Shown here: one piece after another, positions 7,411 to 14,748 of the stretch
How positions within the stretch are numbered: the stretch's first letter is position 1
How the letters are laid out: each line of letters begins with the position of its first letter
Assembly: GCA_040381935.1 (NCBI GenBank)
Contig: JBEIGJ010000020.1
Location: forward strand, 1-21,604
Reading direction: 5' to 3'
Source: Casp-actino8 sp040381935
Lineage (GTDB): Bacteria > Actinomycetota > Acidimicrobiia > Acidimicrobiales > Ilumatobacteraceae
Length of the DNA stretch: 21,604 bases
Translations under genes and position numbers: made by a program
The notes under the pieces: generated by a model
Database searches by the model: none
Told to the model about the DNA's origin: nothing
The model's input: only the letters and a program-made list of their open reading frames with translations

Positions 7411-7837
7411 TTTCGCCCTCAAGGCAATGAACACCATCCACCGCTCGATTCTGACCCTTAGTGGTGGCCGTCTTGGCTGGCGGGCCGGAGGCATGCCGGT
7501 TCTGGAATTGATCACCTCCGGACGCAAAAGCGGCGAGCCGCGAGCCGTGATGTTGACGTCTCCAGTTCAAGAAGACGGAAAATGGATCATCGTGGCCTCG
7601 CGTGGCGGCGATGATCGGCACCCGGCGTGGTACCTGAATATCCAAGCGAACCCCTCCGTGCAGGTCCGCCTCCAAGGTGGTGCGTTGCAGTCGATGACGG
7701 CAGCGATCGCCAGTCCCGCAGAGCGCTCTCGACTGTGGGATGCAGTCGTTGCCACCTACCCGCATTACGGGACGTACCAGACCAAGACCGATCGAGAGAT
7801 TCCTCTCGTTGTTCTGACCTCGACCTCCCCGGCTTAA
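7400..7837 (+). CDS. Deazaflavin (F420)-dependent nitroreductase family protein
   Basis: 145 residues from ATG 7400. The core VLELITSGRKSGEPRAVMLTSP, then IIVASRGGDDRHPAWYLNIQANP, is characteristic of the Ddn/F420H2-dependent nitroreductase family (split beta-barrel), abundant in Actinobacteria. The GRKSG loop binds the cofactor phosphate/lactyl tail. Members reduce quinones, nitro compounds or other hydrophobic electrophiles with F420H2; the physiological substrate is not known from sequence. The start overlaps the ArfB-like gene by 11 bp in another frame, suggesting translational coupling. The stop codon lies in the loop of the terminator hairpin at 7821-7851. Confidence 0.88.
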   Translation: MPSDFALKAMNTIHRSILTLSGGRLGWRAGGMPVLELITSGRKSGEPRAVMLTSPVQEDGKWIIVASRGGDDRHPAWYLNIQANPSVQVRLQGGALQSMTAAIASPAERSRLWDAVVATYPHYGTYQTKTDREIPLVVLTSTSPA

Positions 7838-7851
7838 GTCCGGGAAGGTCG
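7821..7851. terminator. Bidirectional terminator hairpin between the F420 enzyme gene and nrdJ
   Basis: The arms 7821-7832 (CGACCTCCCCGG) and 7840-7851 (CCGGGAAGGTCG) pair over 12 bp with one mismatch around a 7-nt loop. It sits exactly at the meeting point of two convergent genes and contains the stop codon of the left one. No long T tract follows on either side, which is usual for actinobacterial terminators. Confidence 0.65.
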
Positions 7852-7861
7852 GGTGCAGATT

Positions 7862-10699
7862 TCAACTACAGCCGCTGGTATTGCCACACGACGGGCAGGC
7901 GTGGCACGAGCCCGCTCGCACCATTTGCACACCGCACTGCATGCACATCGGAGCATCGGAGTGCTTCACTTCTGGACGGGACATCTCAGCGGAAATATCG
8001 CTGATTGGCGCCGGTGGAGCGATACCCATCTCCATTTGTGTCACCAGTTCATCGACTGAGGGGATGCTCTTCGGATCGGCAATAACATCCATACCCGTTG
8101 ATGACTGAATGCCCGACTCTTCTACGCCGGGTAAGGTCGGCTGCAACCGCTCGTCGATGGAGAAGATGCCCAATTCCTCGCGCTCTTCGTAGGTCATGTA
8201 CTCCAAAGCCAAGCGACGGAAGAGGTAATCCATGATCGACGCTGCGAAACGGATGTCCGGATCGTCGGTCATACCTGCTGGTTCGAAGCGCATGTTCACG
8301 AAAGCCTCGACAAAAGCGCGCATCGGTACGCCGTACTGCAGTCCGTAACTGATGCTCTTGGCAAAGGCATCCATGATGCCCGACAAAGTGGACCCCTGCT
8401 TGGACACCGTCAAGAACACTTCACCGGGACGACCGTCTTCGTATTCGCCGATCGTGGCAAATCCCTTGCAGTCAGCCACGCGGAATTCAAAGGTGCGACC
8501 TCGACGACTGCGGGGCAACTTCTGACGTACCGGCTTGACGATAACCCGCTCGACAATTTTTTCGACTGTGGCACTAGCCGCGCTCGCTGCCGTGTCGTCT
8601 GCGGACGCGTCTTTCTTGGCCGTCGATAAGGGCTGTCCCACCTTGCAGTTATCGCGATAGATGGCAACAGCCTTGAGACCGAGTTCCCATGACAACATGT
8701 GCAAAGCCTCGATATCTTCCACCGTTGCTTCTTCGGGCATGTTCACTGTCTTGGAAATAGCTCCGGAAATGAAAGGCTGCACCGCTCCCATCATGCGCAC
8801 GTGACCTTCGTAGTGAATGGTGTTGTCGCCCATGGAACAGGCAAAGACCGCCACGTGCTGCGGTTTGATATGCGGCGCACCCAGGATCGACTTTTCGGTG
8901 TCGATGTAGGCGATGATCTCATCGATCTGAGCGGTCGAATAGCCCAACTTGCGCAAGGCCATCGGGATCGTCTGATTGACGATCACCATGTTCCCGCCTC
9001 CCACCAACTTCTTCATCTTGACCAGACCGAGATCTGGTTCGATACCGGTGGTGTCGCAATCCATCATCAATCCGATGGTTCCCGTCGGAGCCAGCACTGT
9101 GGCCTGGCTATTTCGCACGCCGTACTCTTCGCCGTCACGTACAGCGGTTTCCCAAGCTTCCTGCCCGGCCCGAAGAATTTCCGCGGGCACGATGGTCTCG
9201 TTGTCGATGACATAACTGGCATCGCGATGCATCCGTAGAACATTGAGCATGTAGCGCTCATTTTCTGCAAAGCCGGCAAATGGACCCATCCGACTTGCGG
9301 TTCGGGCACTGGTGGCATAGGCGTGACCGGTCATGAGACTGGTCAATGCCGCAGCCCAAGTGCGACCCTCATCAGAGTCGTAGGGCAAACCGAGGGCCAT
9401 CAAGAGAGCCCCTAGGTTGGCGTAACCCAGACCCAATTGACGGAACTTGCGACTGTTCTCACCGATCTTTTCCGTGGGGTAATCGGCGCGACCAACAAGG
9501 ATCTCTTGAGCCGTGAAGACTGTTTCGATGGTGTGCTTGTAAGCCTCGACATCGAAAAAGCCGGATTCATCGAGGTACTTCAACAAGTTGATCGACGCCA
9601 AGTTGCAGGCCGAGTTATCGATGTGCATGTACTCGCTGCACGGGTTCGAACCATTGATGCGGCCCGTGGCGTGTGCGGTGTGCCAATTGTTGATGGTCGT
9701 GTCGAATTGCAGACCTGGATCGGCGCAATCCCAGGACGCTTCGGCGATCTGACGCCACAAGTCCCGAGCACGAATGGTGCGCACCGGCTCTCCAGTGGTG
9801 ACGGCCTTGAAGGACCAGTCCAGATCATCTTTGACTGCCTGCATGAACTCGTCGGTAACCCGCACGGAGTTGTTGGCATTCTGATACTGAACGCTGAAAG
9901 CGTCGGACCCATCAAGGTCCATATCGAAGCCGGCATCGCGCAGGACGCGCGCCTTGCGCTCTTCGCGAGCCTTGCACCAGATGAACTCTTCGATATCGGG
10001 ATGATCGACATTCAAGATCACCATCTTGGCGGCGCGACGAGTCTTGCCTCCAGACTTGATCGTGCCCGCCGAGGAGTCGGCTCCACGCATAAAGCTGACT
10101 GGACCCGATGCTGTTCCTCCACCTTGGAGCAACTCCACACTGGAGCGAATTTTGGACAAGTTGATTCCTGAGCCCGAACCACCTTTGAAGATCACGCCCT
10201 CTTCGCGGTACCAGTTCAAAATGGCGTCCATCTTGTCTTCCACCGCCAAGATGAAACAGGCACTGGCCTGCTGGGGTACGCCCTTCACACCAATGTTGAA
10301 CCACACGGGGCTATTGAAAGCCGCCCGCTGGGTCACCAAGATGAACTTCAGTTCATCGCTGAACGACTCTGCTTCGACCTGATCGACGAAGTAACCGCCT
10401 TCAACGCCCCAGTTCGTAATGGTGTCCACCACCCGGTCAATGACCTGACGGAGCGAGGTCTCGCGCTCCTCTGTGCCCGGGGTGCCACGGAAGTATTTCT
10501 GGGCCACGATGTTGGTGGCATTCAGCGACCAAGTTGTGGGGAATTCAACACCGAGTTGCTCGAAGGCCACCGTGCCGTCTTTCCAGTTGGAGATCCGAGC
10601 GTCACGCTTGTCCCATTCGACTTGGTCGTAAGGATGAACCCCACTGGAGGTGAAGTGACGGCGGATGCCGATGGCGAGGCGGTCCGGGGCGAGTGACAT
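7862..10699 (-). CDS. nrdJ: Adenosylcobalamin-dependent (class II) ribonucleoside-diphosphate reductase
   Basis: 945 residues, typical for the long bacterial class II reductases. It makes dNTPs in the cytoplasm, using adenosylcobalamin to generate the thiyl radical. The finger-loop segment NPCSE (Asn353, Cys354, Glu356) carries the radical Cys and acidic residue; Cys148 (SACF) and Cys365 (SACNLAS) form the redox pair. QRAAFNSPVWFN, KGGSGSGINLSKIRSS and ATVLAPTGTIGLMMDCDTTGIEP are family blocks. The C-terminus is a Cys-rich tail (CMQC, CHAC, CGNTSGC), in the position of the swinging dithiol/zinc-finger tail that re-reduces the active site. AAGGGA lies 6 nt before the ATG. Upstream are a strong promoter and NrdR-like boxes, and nrdR is encoded about 3 kb away on the same strand. 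Confidence 0.97.
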   Translation of the reverse strand: MSLAPDRLAIGIRRHFTSSGVHPYDQVEWDKRDARISNWKDGTVAFEQLGVEFPTTWSLNATNIVAQKYFRGTPGTEERETSLRQVIDRVVDTITNWGVEGGYFVDQVEAESFSDELKFILVTQRAAFNSPVWFNIGVKGVPQQASACFILAVEDKMDAILNWYREEGVIFKGGSGSGINLSKIRSSVELLQGGGTASGPVSFMRGADSSAGTIKSGGKTRRAAKMVILNVDHPDIEEFIWCKAREERKARVLRDAGFDMDLDGSDAFSVQYQNANNSVRVTDEFMQAVKDDLDWSFKAVTTGEPVRTIRARDLWRQIAEASWDCADPGLQFDTTINNWHTAHATGRINGSNPCSEYMHIDNSACNLASINLLKYLDESGFFDVEAYKHTIETVFTAQEILVGRADYPTEKIGENSRKFRQLGLGYANLGALLMALGLPYDSDEGRTWAAALTSLMTGHAYATSARTASRMGPFAGFAENERYMLNVLRMHRDASYVIDNETIVPAEILRAGQEAWETAVRDGEEYGVRNSQATVLAPTGTIGLMMDCDTTGIEPDLGLVKMKKLVGGGNMVIVNQTIPMALRKLGYSTAQIDEIIAYIDTEKSILGAPHIKPQHVAVFACSMGDNTIHYEGHVRMMGAVQPFISGAISKTVNMPEEATVEDIEALHMLSWELGLKAVAIYRDNCKVGQPLSTAKKDASADDTAASAASATVEKIVERVIVKPVRQKLPRSRRGRTFEFRVADCKGFATIGEYEDGRPGEVFLTVSKQGSTLSGIMDAFAKSISYGLQYGVPMRAFVEAFVNMRFEPAGMTDDPDIRFAASIMDYLFRRLALEYMTYEEREELGIFSIDERLQPTLPGVEESGIQSSTGMDVIADPKSIPSVDELVTQMEMGIAPPAPISDISAEMSRPEVKHSDAPMCMQCGVQMVRAGSCHACPSCGNTSGCS

Positions 10700-10776
10700 G
10701 GTGATTCCCTTTTCGATGGTGGCAGAAGTAGTTGTATTTGACGCTTTTTTGGGGCCTGGAGAGGCTCAGGCAGGAG

Positions 10777-10792
10777 ACACAACATGTGGTGT
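10777..10792. promoter_or_regulatory. NrdR-box-like operator in the nrdJ leader (best match)
   Basis: ACACAACATGTGGTGT reads on the other strand as ACACCACATGTTGTGT and closely matches the published NrdR-box pattern acaCwAtATaTwGtgt, with intact ACAC/GTGT ends. It lies 85 nt upstream of the nrdJ start and downstream of the predicted transcription start. NrdR, encoded at 13531-13992, is the expected binder. Confidence 0.7.
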
Positions 10793-10815
10793 GTATGGCT
10801 CCCCCACCGCTTGTG

Positions 10816-10831
10816 TCACCACAAGTGGTTG
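10816..10831. promoter_or_regulatory. Second, weaker NrdR-box-like palindrome at the nrdJ transcription start
   Basis: The core ACCACAAGTGGT (10818-10829) is an almost perfect palindrome related to the better box at 10777. Centre-to-centre spacing is 39 bp. It lies just downstream of the -10 element of the predicted nrdJ promoter, where a bound repressor would block polymerase. A second symmetry, CTTGTG-N4-CACAAG (10810-10825), overlaps it, so the exact register is uncertain. Confidence 0.5.
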
Positions 10832-10835
10832 TTAG

Positions 10836-10865
10836 ATTACAGCAGTGTAGTTACATCCTTGTCAA
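10836..10865 (-). promoter_or_regulatory. Promoter of nrdJ
   Basis: On the minus strand a -35 hexamer TTGACA (10865-10860) is separated by 18 bp from a -10 hexamer TGTAAT (10841-10836), 11 of 12 positions matching the sigma-70 consensus. Transcription would begin near 10829, giving a leader of about 130 nt that holds the NrdR-like boxes and the AAGGGA ribosome binding site. Confidence 0.7.
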
Positions 10866-11137
10866 CGATCCTCGGATAAATGTCCCCCTGAACAGGAGCG
10901 ATGCCAAAGTCACTGCGGTGCCTCGATCACGAGTCACCGAACAAGCGAACCGGCAGGGGTACCGTAGCGGCCCTCCCCTGTGGGGAGGAAGGGGACAACC
11001 GTGTGAATTGATGTGAATTACTGGCCCGTCTCTGGGGATATCCCGTGGGTTACGAGCTCTGGGGGCCGTCGATCTGGGGACAACCCCCTCCTTGCCAAGA
11101 ATCCCCACTCAAAGGCCTGAGATAGAGCGAAATCCTG
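10866..11137. other. Gene-free stretch between the nrdJ promoter and the molybdoenzyme gene
   Basis: This is the bulk of the only non-coding interval longer than 300 bp (10700-11137). I see no credible ORF, tRNA or recognisable riboswitch. It holds a 7-bp GC hairpin (CCTCCCC at 10972-10978, loop TGT, GGGGAGG at 10982-10988), which may end the molybdoenzyme transcript, although no T tract follows. It also holds two TGTGAATT copies exactly 10 bp apart (11002 and 11012) and three phased GGGGA(C/T)A(A/T)CC motifs listed separately. Confidence 0.6.
10991..11086. repeat. Three phased copies of GGGGA(C/T)A(A/T)CC
   Basis: GGGGACAACC at 10991-11000, GGGGATATCC at 11034-11043 and GGGGACAACC at 11076-11085, at intervals of 43 and 42 bp, about four helical turns. 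The second lies in a palindrome GGGATATCCC and the third in a GGGG-ACAA-CCCC dyad. The last two share a 5' TCT. This looks more like operator sites on one DNA face than chance, but the protein is unknown. Confidence 0.5.
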
Positions 11138-13423
11138 TCAGTTCGCGGGTTGAACCGTGACCGGAATGCCATTGAGAACCGACGTGCCCGACAATGGGTC
11201 CATCGCCAAATGATCCGCCAAGATATTCGAGTTCACCCCCGCTTTTTCAGCGGCCACACGCATCCGGGTTCCGGGTTCGCCATGCCCCCAACCGTGAGGC
11301 AGGCTGACCACTCCCGGGCGGATATCGGCAGTCACCTCCACTGGAGCTACGACTTCACCAACGCGGGAAATCACTCGGGCCGGTGATCCGTCTCTCAGCC
11401 CCAAACGCTCAGCATCATCGGGGTTGATCTGCAATGTGCAATGCACTCGACCCTTCATAAGAACTGCGATGTTGTGCATCCACGAGTTATTGGTTTTCAC
11501 GTGGCGACGACCAACCAGCACCAGTCCATCTTGAGGACCAGCAGTCAGGACATCGCGCAGACGAGTGAGATCCGACATGATCGGTTCCGGCGCTAACTCC
11601 ACTTTGCCCGATGTGGTGCGCAAAGCATCGGGTAGTCGCGGCTCCAGAGCTCCGTAATCCACGCCGTGCGGGTTTTCTAAGAGCAGATCAAGACTTGCGC
11701 CACCTGGTACCGATCCAAAGGCGGCACCATAGGGACCAGTCTGCAACATGAAGTCCAAAAGTCGAGCTGGGCCACGTCGATCATGTTGCGATAGGAGTCC
11801 CACAATCTCATCAGCGGCACGACCGTGAATGGGCGACTTTGGATCTCCGACGGCTTGTGCCACCATGCCTTCGAGCATGCGATCATCAGCCATCGCCGGA
11901 TCGACATCGGGGCCGAAACCTTGAGCAATGAGTCCGAGTTTGGCCAAGATCTGCCATTCATCGGGTTGACCGTCGTCGAGGGGTAACACCGCTGGGCTGT
12001 AGTTGGCCACGTTACGAATGGCGAACTGCAAAAGCAGCACATCGTAATGATCCCGTTGCAATTGCGAAGGCACCGGCAAGATGATGTCGGCGCATCGCGT
12101 TGTCTCATTCAGATAAAGATCAACGCTGATCATCAAATCCAACTGATCGAAGGCTGTGGCCAACTGTCGCGAATGCGGGGTGGACAAAATGGGATTGCCA
12201 GCAACGGTGATCAAGGCTTTGATGCTGTTCTCGCCGGCATCGGTGATCTCTTCTGCCAAGGCCGCTACGGGATATTCCCCCATCACTTCGGGATAACCCT
12301 GCACGACAGTGCGCCCACCGCCACGCCCGATCTTGAAACCACTTCCTCGCCCTGACTGACCGCGCGTTGTCGGACCACCAAGAACTGGGCGAGTGAACAT
12401 CACCCCACCAGGGCGATCCAGATTGCCGGTCAGAATATTGATGACGTCGATTAACCAAGAAGCAGTTGTTCCAAAGTGGGTAGTCGTCGTGCCAATCCGT
12501 CCATAGACCGCAGCGGTTGGTGCAGTTGCGAGTTCGCGAGCCAGACGGCGAATGGTGTCGGCATCGATACCCGTGATCTCGGCCACTGCCTCAGGAGTGA
12601 AGTCCGCACATGCAGCGCGCACCTGCTCGACGCCCTCAAGAAGTGAGTCGATGTGGGCTCCCGGATTCACCAAGTTTTCGGCGAAAAGAACCTCCACGAT
12701 GGCCATCAAAAAAAGAGCATCAGTAGCCGGTTGGATCGGCAACCATTCATCGGCCTCTTCAGCAGTGCGACTGCGTCGCGGATCGACAACGACCACGCGT
12801 CCCCCGCGGGCGCGGATTGCTTCGATGCGGCCAGGAAAATCTGGAGCAGTGCACAGACTCCCGTTGGATGCATACGGGTTAGCGCCGAGCAGAAGTAAGA
12901 AGTCGGTGCGGTCCAAATCCGGTACGGCCACGCTGACTCCGGTTCCGAACATGTATCCAGCAGCAACTTGCTTGGGCATTTGATCCACCGTCGAAGCACT
13001 GAAGCGTTGCCGGGTGCCGAGCCCTTGCAGTAGTGCACGGTTGAAAAGCATGGCCGACAAACTGTGCGCACTCGGATTGCCCAGATACACCGCCAGCGCC
13101 TGACGCGGGTGACGTTCGAGGAAATCATGCAGACGTCCGGCCACCTCGGACCACGCTTCATCCCATTCCACTTCTACGTGGACGCCATCGCGTTTGATCA
13201 ATGGCTTGCGTAAGCGATCCGGATCTTCGTGCAAATCTTTCAGAGTCGAGCCCTTGGGACAGATATAGCCGTGGGAGAAGACATCATCCTGATCCCCGCG
13301 AATGCGTCCGATCGACACACCTGTGGGACCGGTGCGCACCGCTATCTCGAGTCCGCATCCCGCCTCACAAAGCGGGCAGGTTCGATAGGCCAATTGGGTC
13401 GACTCGGTCGCCACATCGCTCAC
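11138..13423 (-). CDS. Molybdopterin-dependent oxidoreductase (formate dehydrogenase / DMSO-reductase superfamily)
   Basis: 761 residues, the size of a catalytic subunit of the DMSO-reductase superfamily. The N-terminal [4Fe-4S] site is complete: Cys16, Cys19 and Cys23 in CPLCEAGC, and Cys55 in ICPKG. Molybdopterin guanine dinucleotide-binding blocks follow: LLLLGANPYASNGS, GGRVVVVDPRRSRTAEEADEWLPIQPATDALFL (in two parts) and NILTGNLDRPGG. The C-terminal Molydop_binding domain includes LQINPDDAERLGLRDGSPARV. There is no Tat signal, so it is probably cytoplasmic. The usual metal-ligand position (RFSASTVDQ, 140-148) has no Cys, unlike formate dehydrogenase. No electron-transfer partner gene is adjacent. 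The GTG start lies 6 nt after a TAGAGT -10 element, implying a leaderless mRNA. Substrate unknown. Confidence 0.9.
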   Translation of the reverse strand: MSDVATESTQLAYRTCPLCEAGCGLEIAVRTGPTGVSIGRIRGDQDDVFSHGYICPKGSTLKDLHEDPDRLRKPLIKRDGVHVEVEWDEAWSEVAGRLHDFLERHPRQALAVYLGNPSAHSLSAMLFNRALLQGLGTRQRFSASTVDQMPKQVAAGYMFGTGVSVAVPDLDRTDFLLLLGANPYASNGSLCTAPDFPGRIEAIRARGGRVVVVDPRRSRTAEEADEWLPIQPATDALFLMAIVEVLFAENLVNPGAHIDSLLEGVEQVRAACADFTPEAVAEITGIDADTIRRLARELATAPTAAVYGRIGTTTTHFGTTASWLIDVINILTGNLDRPGGVMFTRPVLGGPTTRGQSGRGSGFKIGRGGGRTVVQGYPEVMGEYPVAALAEEITDAGENSIKALITVAGNPILSTPHSRQLATAFDQLDLMISVDLYLNETTRCADIILPVPSQLQRDHYDVLLLQFAIRNVANYSPAVLPLDDGQPDEWQILAKLGLIAQGFGPDVDPAMADDRMLEGMVAQAVGDPKSPIHGRAADEIVGLLSQHDRRGPARLLDFMLQTGPYGAAFGSVPGGASLDLLLENPHGVDYGALEPRLPDALRTTSGKVELAPEPIMSDLTRLRDVLTAGPQDGLVLVGRRHVKTNNSWMHNIAVLMKGRVHCTLQINPDDAERLGLRDGSPARVISRVGEVVAPVEVTADIRPGVVSLPHGWGHGEPGTRMRVAAEKAGVNSNILADHLAMDPLSGTSVLNGIPVTVQPAN

Positions 13424-13429
13424 AGCACG

Positions 13430-13435
13430 ACTCTA
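13430..13435 (-). promoter_or_regulatory. Putative -10 element TAGAGT of a leaderless molybdoenzyme transcript
   Basis: On the minus strand TAGAGT ends 6 nt before the GTG start at 13423. That matches the geometry of actinobacterial leaderless genes, where transcription starts on the first base of the start codon. No clear -35 hexamer is present. Confidence 0.5.
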
Positions 13436-13530
13436 GGTGGTCGCCCCCGGCGAACGGCGACTCCGGGTTGGCCACCTGGAGCCAGAGCACCAAGACCTGT
13501 CACATGACCGGTGCGACGTGCTTGGGTATC

Positions 13531-13992
13531 TCAGCTCACCGGGGACTTATCGAGCAAAGCCGCTTCGCGCTGGAAGTCCTCGGCCGCATCGAAGTTCTTG
13601 TAGACACTGGCAAAGCGGATATAAGCCACTTCATCAAGGGCCCTCAGTCTTTCCAGTACTGCAAAACCGATGCGCGTCGTCGACACATCGGCACCACCGG
13701 CGGCGCGCACTTCTTCTTCCACCGAATCAGCCAAAGCATTCACCGCTTGATCATCAACGGGGCGACCCTTGGCAGCCGCCATCACACCCGAGATCAACTT
13801 CGCTCGATCAAATAACTCTCGCCCGCCATGCGTCTTGGACACCATGAGCGGGACTTCATCCATGCGCTCAAAAGTGGTGAAGCGATGCAAACACGCCGGA
13901 CATTCTCGACGACGACGAATCGCCATACCCTCTTCCGCGGTACGAGAATCGACCACTTTGGTGTCTTCATGACGACAAACCACACACCGCAC
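13531..13992 (-). CDS. nrdR: Transcriptional repressor NrdR
   Basis: 153 residues from GTG 13992. NrdR represses ribonucleotide reductase genes in response to ATP/dATP levels. The N-terminal zinc ribbon has Cys3, Cys6, Cys31 and Cys34 (RCVVC, ECPAC), with the signature HEDTKVVDSR after the first pair and RRRRECPACLHRFTTFER across the second. The ATP-cone domain follows from about residue 49. The frame is open up to a GTG at 14055, but family members begin at M/VRCxxC, and TACAGT lies 7 nt before 13992, so the short start is preferred; the upstream frame also runs through a terminator-like hairpin. Likely targets are the boxes in front of nrdJ. In mycobacteria nrdR sits in the same place beside the LysM gene and lexA. 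Confidence 0.95.
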   Translation of the reverse strand: MRCVVCRHEDTKVVDSRTAEEGMAIRRRRECPACLHRFTTFERMDEVPLMVSKTHGGRELFDRAKLISGVMAAAKGRPVDDQAVNALADSVEEEVRAAGGADVSTTRIGFAVLERLRALDEVAYIRFASVYKNFDAAEDFQREAALLDKSPVS

Positions 13993-13999
13993 GAGGCCA

Positions 14000-14005
14000 A
14001 CTGTA
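14000..14005 (-). promoter_or_regulatory. Putative -10 element TACAGT of a leaderless nrdR transcript
   Basis: On the minus strand TACAGT ends 7 nt before the GTG at 13992, where the conserved NrdR protein begins. The spacing supports both that start codon and leaderless transcription. The -35 region is poor. Confidence 0.45.
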
Positions 14006-14032
14006 GCGGTTGCCCTGGGAGTCACGCACGAA

Positions 14033-14062
14033 AACGCCCTCTCATTTCTCACCACTGAGAGG
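14033..14062 (-). terminator. Intrinsic terminator after the LysM gene
   Basis: On the minus strand the arms CCTCTCA (14062-14056) and TGAGAGG (14044-14038) form a perfect 7-bp stem with an 11-nt loop, followed by GCG and TTTT. It begins 4 nt after the LysM stop codon and lies before the nrdR promoter, separating the two transcripts. Confidence 0.6.
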
Positions 14063-14065
14063 CCT

Positions 14066-14494
14066 TCAGAGTTCGGGAAGAGTCAATCGTTGACCCACGT
14101 CAATCGATGCCTGCCCGTTCAAGGCGATGAGTTTTTTCACCAGGGACCGAATATCGCCATCGGTAAGGGAGGAGGCAATGGACCACATGGTGTCACCCTC
14201 TTGAACCACGTAATACTGCGGTCCTTGCATGAAAGCGCCAGAGACATCGTGACCAACTTCGGAATATTGCACCGCTGAACCTAGGGGCGTCACCGTGGGG
14301 ATGGAGGCAGACACATCCCCACGGCTCGCCAGGGCACGGACGCCGAGGCAGGCGGCGACCGCGAACGTGACCATCAACAAAATCGCAATCAAGCGACGTC
14401 GACGGTAGATATCAGCCGAAGGTCGAGCGAAACCAGTTGCGTTCGCCGGCCGGCGGACGGTGACGGTGTACTGGGGATTCAAAACGATGGCCAC
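14066..14494 (-). CDS. Membrane-anchored LysM protein next to lexA, probable SOS-induced cell-division factor
   Basis: 142 residues from GTG 14494. An Arg-rich stretch (YRRRRLIAIL) leads into one transmembrane helix (about 30-52), an extracytoplasmic linker, and a C-terminal LysM domain (YYVVQEGDTMWSIASSL ... IALNGQASIDVGQRLTLP) that binds peptidoglycan. This architecture and its position divergent from lexA match Mycobacterium Rv2719c and, more distantly, Bacillus YneA, DNA-damage-induced proteins that affect septation. AAAGGGA (14506-14500) lies 5 nt before the GTG; a TTG at 14509 overlaps this site and is less likely. Its promoter at 14643-14672 has three SOS boxes over or beside it. The cell-division role is inferred from context, not from the sequence itself. 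Confidence 0.85.
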   Translation of the reverse strand: MAIVLNPQYTVTVRRPANATGFARPSADIYRRRRLIAILLMVTFAVAACLGVRALASRGDVSASIPTVTPLGSAVQYSEVGHDVSGAFMQGPQYYVVQEGDTMWSIASSLTDGDIRSLVKKLIALNGQASIDVGQRLTLPEL

Positions 14495-14603
14495 GGTGTT
14501 CCCTTTCAAGTATTGAGTCGATCGAACTGGTCGGCGGTAACGAACTGTCGTGATCGTTCCCGATGGGTAGGGCAGAGATCATGAAGAACGGTTACCTGTT
14601 CAG

Positions 14604-14617
14604 CGAACGAGAGTTCG
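14604..14617. promoter_or_regulatory. SOS box A (LexA operator)
   Basis: CGAACGAGAGTTCG is a full CGAAC-N4-GTTCG dyad of the actinobacterial LexA type. Its centre is 23 bp from box B. It lies downstream of the predicted LysM-gene transcription start. Confidence 0.75.
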
Positions 14618-14626
14618 ATAGTTCGA

Positions 14627-14640
14627 CGAACAGGTGTTCG
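14627..14640. promoter_or_regulatory. SOS box B (LexA operator)
   Basis: CGAACAGGTGTTCG is the best SOS box here, a complete CGAAC-N4-GTTCG dyad. It covers the predicted transcription start of the LysM gene. Confidence 0.85.
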
Positions 14641-14642
14641 AC

Positions 14643-14672
14643 AGCGTATGAGAACACCTGTTCCCTTGTCAA
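14643..14672 (-). promoter_or_regulatory. Promoter of the LysM gene
   Basis: On the minus strand TTGACA (14672-14667) and TACGCT (14648-14643) are separated by 18 bp. SOS box C occupies the spacer, so LexA binding would directly exclude polymerase. Transcription would begin near 14636 and give a leader of about 140 nt. Confidence 0.65.
14651..14664. promoter_or_regulatory. SOS box C (LexA operator) inside the LysM promoter spacer
   Basis: GAACACCTGTTC (14652-14663) is a perfect GAAC-N4-GTTC dyad, without the outer C/G pair. Its centre is 24 bp from box B. Confidence 0.75.
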
Positions 14673-14748
14673 CGATGCGGTGCCGGATTTTGATGACCGC
14701 CGGAAATAACCTTCTCACCAGGGCTTTTAAAACCAGGGTTGGAGCCTA

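Noticed and set aside
8699..10171. Long open frames on the + strand opposite nrdJ (179 and 244 codons)
   Set aside because: They lie wholly antisense to a strongly conserved gene, show no family motifs, and reflect the codon pattern of nrdJ.
10700..11137. Cobalamin riboswitch in front of nrdJ
   Set aside because: The predicted leader is only about 130 nt and I see no B12-box arrangement in it; a GTCACTG string near 10909 is upstream of the promoter and isolated.
13992..14055. Longer nrdR beginning at GTG 14055
   Set aside because: The extra 21 residues precede the universal zinc-ribbon start and run through the LysM terminator hairpin; a -10 element lies just before 13992.
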